In this document: piece by piece, positions 32,051-40,372 of the stretch | Numbering within the stretch: the stretch's first letter is position 1 | Layout of the letters: the number at the start of each line of letters is the position of its first letter | Source: Plectosphaerella cucumerina | Lineage: Eukaryota > Ascomycota > Sordariomycetes > Glomerellales > Plectosphaerellaceae | Reading direction: 5' to 3' | DNA: 64,000 nucleotides | NCBI GenBank assembly: GCA_020746995.1 | Contig: JAGPXD010000006.1 | Coordinates: 2,666,001-2,730,000 of the forward strand | Translations under genes and position numbers: made by a program | Notes under the pieces: model-generated | Databases searched by the model: none | Told to the model about the DNA's origin: nothing | Seen by the model: the letters and a program-made list of their open reading frames with translations, nothing else

Positions 32051-34338
32051 CTACACAGAAAAGTCAACCGATGCCCATCCCATGCCGTAAACGTCGTCGC
32101 CCATGTCCAGTGTCCCGGCGAGAAAGTCATCGAACCAACCCGCCTCGGTGATGGGTGAAGAGAAAAGTGTCAGGCCAGGAAAGTCCCATTCAAAGACGAA
32201 TTCCTCGGGCACAAAAGACTCGAGCTCGTTCTGTCCGGCCCGCTGCTCCGGCGAGGCGTCCTGCTGGTTTGCGCCCCCGGCCGGATGAGCCGTGTCGCTG
32301 ACAGCACCCCCTTGCAGGACCTGGCTGTACTTGTCGATGCTGACCCTCACAAGCCGCAAATAAAGACCGCTTGCGGTGGTCCTCGCCCCTTCGCTGCGAT
32401 TCCCGGTGCTTCCGCCACCGTTGGCTCGGTGCAGCTCAGCCATCAGGATGCGACCCTTCTCAACGAGTCCCCTGTTGGACTGCTGGTCGCCGTTCTCCGG
32501 CAAAAGGACGGATAGTTTGAGCAAAAGGAGAAAGCAGAATGCATTTTTCGCCCAGACAAAGTCCATGGCATAACGAAGGCCGGCAAGGTAATCTCGTGGC
32601 TCGGCCAAGATGATGTCGAGGTGCTGCTGTAGCGCATCTTTGGCCATGAGCAGGATGGTGCGGTGGGAAGGCGACATTGCGTCGACGTTCTCGACACCCG
32701 AGGCCCGCACCGCGCGACAGAGAGCCATGCTCTCGGCCCAGCAGCGCTGCACGGCGAGATTGGGTGCCAGCCAGGGCACATGCGGGCCCCGGCGCTCGTA
32801 GATGCGTGACCAGTCGTCGAACCAAACACCAATGTCGATCCTCGCGTCTCGCACCAGGTCCACCATGTCTTCGTCGTCAAGACTCGAACGCTTCGAGAGC
32901 GTATCGTAGATGGTGAGGCGGAGGGCATTGAGCTCGACCTGTGAGAAGAGATAGAGGTCCATGTCGGTCGAGAGAGGGCTCTCCAGGAGGATTCTCGATC
33001 TCCGCGCTGCGCCCCGAAACCGAAAGGTTGGGAGACCTCCGGCGTCGACGTGAAGGATGTGGCCCATGACCAGAAGGTAGAGCCATGTTCGCGCCCTTCT
33101 CATCAGCGTCGCATCATCGTCAACGCTTTCTCCCCCGACCGGCGGCACAGCTCTACCCCCAGCCACACATCGTGCGCTCATTGTGTCGTATGCCTCCTGC
33201 AGCCCGAGCTCGAATGCCATGCGAGTTGCGATCGAAATGAGTAGGGACCGCTCCGTCACATAGCATGCCCTCACCAGAAGAGCCTGCACCGTCTCCAGGG
33301 AGGACTTGCCTGGCGTCGTGATGGCTGCGTTCAGCATTCGTTGAGTGTGAAAGCTGAGAACATGCCATTGGCGCGAGTCAGCGCCGGCTACGACTCGGCA
33401 TCCGACGGAACAAATGGCGGCAAATAGCAGGCTGTTTCTCGCTCGGATACCTTCCATCGTGTCGTGCTGCAGGTCAAAGACCGGCACGAATCGGTCGCAT
33501 CCTGAGAAGAAAGCCGCATGATAGGCTGCCGCCTCGTCGTGGGTGAGCAAGCCTGCATCGATGAAGTCGGGCACCGACAAGCCTGTGACATCGAAATGTG
33601 ACCTCTTTCTCTTCTGGCCCGCCACGGTAGCCGGTGCCTGAAGGGAGACGACAGGGGATCCGGCGGTCGAGCTTTGCTGACGCCCGACGGAGGGATAAAT
33701 GTTGTTCACTGGTGATGTGTGGGCGCTCGATCCGCTACGGGGAGCTGTGATGGGCAAGACGGGCTGGAAATGTTGCTGCTGGGGGAATGCTGGCGGAGCA
33801 TTCGTCGTCTGTGATGCCTGGAGCTGCTCGTGCAAAGAGGCGATCTCTTTCTCGAGAAGCTCAATCTTGCTGTGCGAGAGATTAGCCATGGGCATATGGC
33901 CCCTTCTCTAACGGAAGAATTGATGGCGGCTCACAGTTCATTGTCGTCTTTCGGCCTTTCTATAAAGTTGCAGGTCTTTCTAAGGCTGCGACAGCTGGTA
34001 CTGCATCAGCAAGGCCCCGAAGGTGGACACATGGCAACACCATGACGAGAGAGACCAACCGTGAGCAAGGTCTCTGCTCATCGCATTTAACCTGCAATTC
34101 TGTCAGTGAAAGGTCTTCCAGGCAACCAGGGCGAACTTACCTTGGACTGGCGACATGCGCCACATGCCTTCTGTCGAGGCCGTCAGTCATAATCTCACCT
34201 CGGGCAAGTCCCGGTCCGTGCGACAAGGGAGAAGGCGTCCATGGTGCGGGGCGGCTCGCCCGGAGTTTGTGGCAATCTCACCGGTATTCGCCTCTTTCTC
34301 GCCTTCGTTTGCGACTCTCGGTCCGACTGGTCCTCCAT
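32051..34338 (-). CDS. Zn2Cys6 fungal transcription factor with Fungal_trans-like domain, 5 exons
   Basis: Model in transcript order: 34338-34282, 34170-34141, 34091-34060, 33994-33935, 33869-32051; 665 aa. A single-frame reading (from 33895) misses the DNA-binding domain. After splicing, a basic N-terminus leads into a perfect binuclear cluster, C22-x2-C25-x6-C32-x5-C38-x2-C41-x6-C48, beginning ACGACRQSKVKCDEQRPC. A linker and coiled coil follow at once (ELKIELLEKEIASLHEQL), then a Gln/Ser/Pro-rich stretch. The middle region (about residues 155-480) has the look of the fungal-specific transcription factor domain, with FIDAGLLTHDEAAAYHAAFF and RSLLISIATRMAFELGLQEA. The third intron has a GTTGGT donor, fixed by the Cys spacing. 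Likely nuclear, binding CGG half-sites as a dimer (family knowledge). It lies among secreted-protein genes, which are candidate targets. Confidence 0.9.
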
Positions 34339-34851
34339 GGCCGGGGTTCGGAGACTCGACGCGTGCTTGATGGGGGTTGGCGACGCGATGATGTCAAATT
34401 GGCGGCTCACCGTGACCTGCCTCGAATTACCCCTCGCCAGCCTCCCGCGACCATACCCCAAATGGCGGGGGAAACTGGGTAAGGGAGCCCTGTCGGTGGG
34501 CCTCCGGACAGTGCGGAAACCATCGATTGCCCCTGGCATGGACAGTCCTGACTCCTAGGCTCTGGAAATTCGGGTACTCTCAGGGGACCGAATGGACGTT
34601 GACGAGTAATTGTCAAAAAGATACCGAACTTCATGGCAGTAGATAAGCCTGTAATTGAAGTCTTCATGCTACTAGTAAGCGAACATGATATGGCGACGGG
34701 CTGAAGACTGATACGCCACAGGTGTTTTCCTCATCCTCAACATGCGTCAGGTTTCCAAAATTGCCAGCAGAACCTCAACGCTCTGAATCCGATCTGCTTC
34801 ACAGTTAAGAACTTGGTATCAACTGTGGCAATAATCTAATTGCACAGAAAC
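34339..34851. other. Divergent promoter region
   Basis: Shared 5' region between the minus-strand Zn2Cys6 gene and the plus-strand Thr/Ser-rich secreted protein gene. No additional gene was seen. Confidence 0.5.
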
Positions 34852-36790
34852 ATGCAGTTTCGCTATGTCTTCTGTGTTCTCTGGGCAGCCACGGCGGTGA
34901 CAGCTGCCCTCGGCGAGCATTCGCCCGACCTGGCGGCAAACTGTGTTATGAACAAGTGCTGGAGAGCGGTCTGTTACTTTGAGCTCTAAATTACCACCGG
35001 AAGAAGCTGATCTGATGATATAGGCAGAAGATGGACCCGACATGGCCAATCTTCCGAAAGGCAGGGCGTCAGGGCGCAATGATTGCACGTCGTTCCTGGA
35101 ACAAAAAGTCACGCTGTACCCGACGTAGGACGCACGACACTACCAACCTGATGCCAGGTTAACTGACGAGATGATTTATAGAACAACTACCAGGACTTTT
35201 ACGTTCACCGAGAATGTCCGCCTGGTAGTGATCCCCGTTACGATCACCTCGTCGGTGACGGAAACGAGCACATCCAAGATCGTCATCTCGACTACCATGA
35301 CCATCAGTCCAACTAAGACCGATACCTTAACTGTAGCACATTCGGCAGCAGCTACCCTGGAGGAAGAAGTTGTTGACGTGGTGACCTGGATCAAGACGAT
35401 AACCGTCATTCCGTATCCCGCCGTCTCGGAGACCTCAATCGAGACCAATCAGAAGCCCACCGAGATCTCGAGGTCGATAGAGGATGCCACCCCGTCATCT
35501 CGTAGAGGCGACCAGAATGCTGAACCGGAGACAGTAACCGTACCCAAGATCATGGCAGACACGATATACCATTTTCAGCATCATTCAATACAAGGATGGA
35601 CGATTCATCCAGTCACCGTGGTGGAACCGTTTACGGTGTACAGAACTCTGTTCACAACGATAGTCATCGCCGAAGAAGAGACTGGACATGAAGTCCCCAC
35701 TGCGATTGGAGAAGCGAACAATCTTGAGATACCCTCCCGCAAAACTCCAGAGACCCGAATCCATCAAGCCAGGGCTATGCGAGCCGCCGTCGACGAGCCC
35801 GCACTCCATTCGCCGGCGACCCGAGTACCGCACCCAGCAATAACGATGATGACCGTCTTAGGTGCCGAGCCCCCTGATATCTTCCCACGGCCGACATCGA
35901 CAGATGATCATTCGAATTTCGACGAACCTCTACTACAAGTTCGTGCGGCTCATAACTCAGGGATTAATCTCCCTTTGGGTCAACCACCCTCAATTCCAGG
36001 CATGATACCCATCTATGCCAGCGATGCCTGCAATTCGGACCCAGCATCTTACGCCAAAGATTGCCATTGCATGGGAATCCCAGGCAACATCACCACAGTT
36101 CCGCAGGAAACCGTAACGAAGACCGCAAACGTCACTTGGACAACAACCGGCAGCATAACATCGGTCACAATCATATCGGTGACTACAACCTTGCAGGCAA
36201 TATACCCACGCCAACATTTGACGGGCAATGCCCAAGTGCTAACAGTCCCGAAAAAGGAAATTGCAACCTCAACGACAACCATCACACGCGTCGGAGAGGA
36301 AAAGACAGTGACTGTACAAGTCACAGCAAACATCACTCCACTTCCTCCAAGGCCAGACCCTTGTCCTTACTTCATCATCCAAGCCGAAGGCGGCGCAACA
36401 CATCAACAATTCGTGAAGTCGCAGGGCTCCAAGAACAAGCTCACCTTTGTCGAGAAGCCGAAGTTCGCGACAGTTTTCCACCTGGACTCGTCCGGCGCCC
36501 TGATCGCGGAGGGTCTCCTTGCCAGCACAGCCAACATGTCGCTCTACTACGTCTACCTCAACACGAAACACGATGTCGCGGACAACAATCATGTCCTTCT
36601 CACATGTCATCAGGGAGATTCGCTTGTGTGCAGTGCGGCGCAGAGCGGGCAGAGCGCGTTTGCGGTGTGTCCGGATGCTGGGCCGGGAGATCCTGGCAAC
36701 GGACCGGGATTACTGTTTGGCACGCCGACGACGAGTGACTGCTCGGTGGTGACTCTGCGCACACGGTCGGCTCCGCAGTGTCGGAAGTAA
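34852..36790 (+). CDS. Secreted Thr/Ser-rich wall-type protein
   Basis: Model: 34852-34968, 35024-35124, 35182-36790; 608 aa. The first exon supplies a signal peptide (MQFRYVFCVLWAATAVTA) that the large open frame lacks. An N-terminal module follows with NCVMNKCWRA, joined across intron 1 to AEDGPDM, and a third Cys in NDCTSFLE. Such C-x4-C-x-R-A modules head many fungal surface proteins. Next come long Thr/Val-rich beta-type repeats (VTITSSVTETSTSKIVIS and similar), likely O-glycosylated. The last ~140 residues form a globular cysteine-containing domain (CPYFIIQAEGG, LTFVEKPKFATVFHLD, LLTCHQGDSLVC). The first donor (GTCTGT) is weak and is the least certain junction. No GPI signal is evident at the C-terminus. 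Role unknown; extracellular matrix or wall association is inferred. Confidence 0.8.
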
Positions 36791-37055
36791 GTCTTAGGTC
36801 GTGATGGCGCGATGAGGTGGCAATTTGACAAGCTTTAGGCGAGCCACGGCCTTGGAGTCTAGGAATCGGGATTCCCGTAGGAGCTAGAGAAGAATATGTA
36901 TTGAGAAAAAAAGCAGTGGTCGTCAGACCGGCACAAAGGGGCGCTCAGAAACCCCTTTAGGGGTTGGTTGACCGTTCGTTCGAAATTCAGTGCTCGAAGC
37001 CAATAAACCAAAGATAATCAACCGCTTAGGCAGAGATAACACCAGTCCCAGCCTT

Positions 37056-37393
37056 CTAGTTAGGGACAGCAGGGCACCCGTCGTCGTCAGAAGCGGTCGA
37101 CGAGGGGGGCGCCGGGCTAGAGGTAGTCGTGGGCACCGTAGGAGGAAGGGTGGTCGTCGGGGGAGTAGAAGTGACGGCACCCTGAAGGCACTGCGAGTAC
37201 CAGTCGTTGGAGCGGACACAGGTCCAGCCTGGGCATGTCAGCGATGGAACAAAGCTTCGCTGTCCATGATAAACTTACCGGCGACGCAGGTGGTCGGTCC
37301 TGTGAAGCCGATACCACCGCACTGGGCCCAAGGCCCCGCAGCCTGGGCGGAAGCCATGGCCGAGACGGCGAGGAGAAGGACGGCAGTCTTCAT
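37056..37393 (-). CDS. CBM1-only small secreted protein (95 aa)
   Basis: Model in transcript order: 37393-37279, 37228-37056, with a 50-nt GTAAGT...CAG intron inside the CBM. The signal peptide is MKTAVLLLAVSAMASAQA. The family 1 carbohydrate-binding module follows directly: GPWAQCGGIGFTGPTTCVAG, then W-T-C-x4-N-D-W-Y-S-Q-C-L. Four cysteines for the two disulfides are present, with aromatic residues on the cellulose-binding face. A Thr/Pro/Ser linker of about 30 residues comes next, but the chain ends after a short DDDGCPAVPN tail instead of reaching a catalytic domain. It should bind cellulose or chitin without cutting it. CBM1-only proteins are known as fungal wall-binding or elicitor-type proteins. 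It is convergent with the Thr/Ser-rich protein gene. Confidence 0.88.
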
Positions 37394-38966
37394 GGTTGCA
37401 GTGATATCGAGGAGTACAAATAAACTAGGGTCGAAGCTTAAGGAGAGTTGGCGAATAACGAAAGTTGATGTCTTCGAAAGTGTAGGTAGAAGAGCCACGG
37501 TGCCACCCGCGATACTTATACGAATATCTCCCAATGGGAAATGAGGACACTCTCATACGGGATGTCTTCATCCCCGGCACCTTGACCACCGTGCGCTGCC
37601 AAGGAGCCGCTGTCATCATGCAATATAGACCGTTATATTACCCACCCTGACCGCATGGTCGCCCTCTTGACGGGAGATCCCGCGCTCGGTACCACGGGGA
37701 CTAGGCCGTGTCTGGGATGGAGTTCAACGGCGGACGGGAGTTGAGATGGCAGAAAGAGGATTCCCTGGCCGGGGGAAGGACTGCGTCCGCTAAGGGGCGG
37801 GGGGAACTGCCGCCAGGGCGGGGGGGGGGGGGGGGGTGGGGGGGGGGCGGAGGGGCGACGGAGGGAGGGCGACCGACTGTTGACTCCGTGGTTCCGAGGT
37901 CTCAATTTGGCCACGAACCCCGCGTATACCGGACAAGACGGATGTCAGTGGATCAAGCGCGAACGTATAAATTGATGATGGAATGAGGCTCGATAGGATG
38001 GCTGTGGTATTTGCGCCAATGTGTGAGGTTAGGGGTGTCCGGGCGAAGGGCATCTAAATCTCCTGAGTCATGTCGTCAGTCTAGACCTGTGCACAGATTG
38101 AGTGTTCGTCCGTCCCATGGAGCCATCCGTACAGGTGTAGAGATCTGACGATGCCCTCTAAAAAGCCTCCGTGTTCCACCTGCGTGCGTGCCATTGTTTT
38201 CTGTGCCACACCAGCTGCAGGGAAGGATCAGATAAATCTAAACTCTCAGTTCCGCGTCTACCTGTCTGCTTCCGACCAGGAACATACCGTCGGAAAAGTC
38301 CCGAGTCAGTATTGCCATATGGGAGGAAATGAGCTCATGTTGAAAAACGTCGCTTTCTCTATCGGCGGAGAAATTTGGTTTCCCCACACTCACCCTTCTA
38401 ATTCCGGCGTTCGCCGGGACATCTGGAGAAATGCATCTGGCTTGCTTTTGTTAGGTACCTGGGTATTTGGAGCTCTCATAATCCTTGACTCGCGAGGAAT
38501 TATACTACGGTATCGTCTTCATCCCACGTCTTAACACGAAGTAATCGGCTGTCTGAATTGGACTTGTAGTGTCTTGGGTTATACATTGCTTCCCTTCGTC
38601 ACCACTTGGGTGGCTTTTGCTCGGAGGTACCTGATCCGCCTTGCTGAGCTTGGCTTGTTCCGCACACCCCGAAGTACCCTGCGGCTCACTCCGAATGTGA
38701 TCGCCCGGCTTCCTCTATTACTATAGCGCCCTACTCCGTCGCCGAATATGTTCCAACAGACAATATGTTGGTATGGTGCACCAGGAGATACCTCAATAGA
38801 AAAGGTGCCGGATTTGAATTTGGCAGGACGGCAACATAATGCAACAGGAATAATCGAGCAAAGGGGAGGCAACAGAGTTTTCAATGATGAAGGCAATAAG
38901 TAAACAGGGGGTGTCGAATCGACGGTTTGATTTGGGGGGATACCAGAACAAAGGAGCAAAAATCAA
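37394..38966. other. Intergenic with homopolymer G tract, no supported gene
   Basis: Contains the promoter of the CBM1 gene (a TATAAGTA-like element on the minus strand near 37512-37520). A 127-codon frame at 38151-38534 and one at 38579-38959 on the other strand have no signature. Confidence 0.45.
37820..37847. repeat. Poly-G tract (G17-T-G10)
   Basis: Seventeen consecutive G, one T, then ten G; strong G-quadruplex potential. The run length may also reflect sequencing uncertainty. Confidence 0.8.
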
Positions 38967-39053
38967 TGATCCAAGAGAGGCTCGATCTCTCGACCTTCAG
39001 TGAACCATCCGGAGATGTTAGACTGACGTGATAACCAACTACACCATCGGACC
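38967..39053 (-). tRNA. tRNA-Val (AAC) with 13-nt intron
   Basis: The acceptor stem GGTCCGA pairs with TTGGATC, with two G-T pairs. The A box TGGTGTAGTTGG matches consensus. The anticodon stem TCAGT/ACTGA is perfect around loop CTAACA, giving anticodon AAC at 39019-39017. A 13-nt intron (39015-39003) sits after position 37, the canonical place. The T stem GAGAG/CTCTC is perfect. A pol III terminator (TTTTT) follows within a few bases of the 3' end. The odd part is the T loop, ATCGAGC, where TTCGANY is expected. This weakens the B box and leaves open a decaying copy. Confidence 0.78.
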
Positions 39054-39105
39054 ATTTGATAGAAATTAACTTGTCCTCGACCAGATATGATGGTAATTCC
39101 AACTC

Positions 39106-39588
39106 CTAGGTGTGCACAATCCTCCAGTCGATGAGAATAGCCGGACGTGCAACCTTATTGCCGGAGACCTTGCAGTGCATTTCACCACCCTCTGCACTGA
39201 CCCTTTTGAGTTCCAGATTCCCGAACTTCGTGGTAACGTCGCGGACGATGTCGGCGATGTCTAGGCCGCCGATGGTGGAGGGGTAGTCGATGAACTTGTT
39301 CCTCGCCTCGAAGGCACATGTCTTGTGCGACAGGATGCGGTGGTAGCAGCGGGGTACTTCGGGCGGGGCATACGGGTCGCCGCAGTAGTTGACGGGGAAC
39401 CGCCTGTTGGAGTGAAGGGCCTCCACCCGGAGCACATCGCAGTCCGAGGTCAGGGGGGAGTCCTTGGTTGATGTGTCCTTCATGGTCGAGTGCCCGCAGT
39501 CGTCCATTTTGTCGCCTTTCTTGTTGCGGCCGGCGGTGGCGACATGGGCGAGGGCCAGAACGGCCCAGACAAGGTGTTTGATATGCAT
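39106..39588 (-). CDS. Hce2 (Ecp2 effector homologue) small secreted protein
   Basis: 160 aa, single exon, close to the ~165 aa of Cladosporium fulvum Ecp2. The signal peptide is MHIKHLVWAVLALAHVATAG. The mature part follows the Hce2 (Pfam PF14856) order: DDCGHSTMKDTSTKDSPLTS ending in a paired Cys (SDC), then SHKTCAFEA, then a GLDIADIVRDVTTKFG segment and a Cys near the end of the domain (GEMHCKVSG). Six cysteines remain after signal cleavage. Family knowledge: Ecp2 proteins are secreted virulence or cell-death-inducing factors in plant interactions; Hce2 members also occur in non-pathogens, and antagonism of other microbes has been suggested. Activity here is inferred only. Start ATG is at 39586-39588. 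Confidence 0.85.
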   Translation of the reverse strand: MHIKHLVWAVLALAHVATAGRNKKGDKMDDCGHSTMKDTSTKDSPLTSDCDVLRVEALHSNRRFPVNYCGDPYAPPEVPRCYHRILSHKTCAFEARNKFIDYPSTIGGLDIADIVRDVTTKFGNLELKRVSAEGGEMHCKVSGNKVARPAILIDWRIVHT

Positions 39589-40372
39589 TGGTGGAGTGGA
39601 GTGGTGGTCTCAGAGAATATGAAGATGGGTCGTTTTGGGTGCCCGACAGGTAAGAAGGTTCAATATGAGATGAGGTTGACACAGATGGGGAAGTATTTTA
39701 TTGTTGGGTGTTTGAAATCTTTATCTTCGTAGCGACATGTCAGTCCCTAGGTACCCGTGCAGTGGCAAGCCGCTGGCGTGTTGGCTGCAACTTGAGGCAC
39801 GAGGCTTGAATACTGGTGATGCTTTGACTCCTGCGCTCGGGTTCAGGGCTGTGGCTTGTGTCTATTTGCTCGGTAGTTGCACGCTTTTCCAAGCGGCGAC
39901 GCATGCTGGCATGCCATTGGATTTCAAGATGTTGTTCTAGAACTCAAGACTGTCATTCAACAAGCCACAAAGGATCGGCAGTCGGAGGCCCTCGTACCAG
40001 GCCGCTGTAGAACGTCTGCCGCACTCGGTGCAAGTCGCTGCCGAATCATCCCGCATCCACCGAGGACAGGGGTCGGAGAAAGCAAGAAAAGACCGACGCT
40101 AACAAACCGCCATCGGAGAAATCACCTCAAGTGCGAACTTGGGGGCCCCGTGAGGAGAAGATCCACGTCTTTGCGGGCCATCGCGGGGGGAGACTTGGGG
40201 TTCAGGGCCTATAGACATGAATCGTGCGGTCAATGGGCCATTTCTTGGTTCACGGACGAACCGGCCTGCTGCTTGGGCCGAAGGATAGAAAAGAAGGACA
40301 GTCCCCGCGTCTGTCCCTCATCAGTCTGTTCTTCTGATCAGCATTGCCTCTTGCAATTACTGGCGGACCATC
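39589..40372. other. Divergent promoter region
   Basis: Lies between the minus-strand Hce2 gene and the plus-strand GH31 gene. An ATAAAATA element on the minus strand near 39696 could serve the Hce2 gene. No gene was seen. Confidence 0.45.

Noticed and set aside
33870..33895. Start of the Zn2Cys6 protein at the ATG at 33895
   Set aside because: This ATG falls inside an intron of the model that restores the complete Zn2Cys6 cluster and linker.
38151..38534. 127-codon plus-strand frame with an early C-x-x-C
   Set aside because: A single C-x-x-C without the rest of any zinc-binding motif, no signal peptide, no recognisable family.
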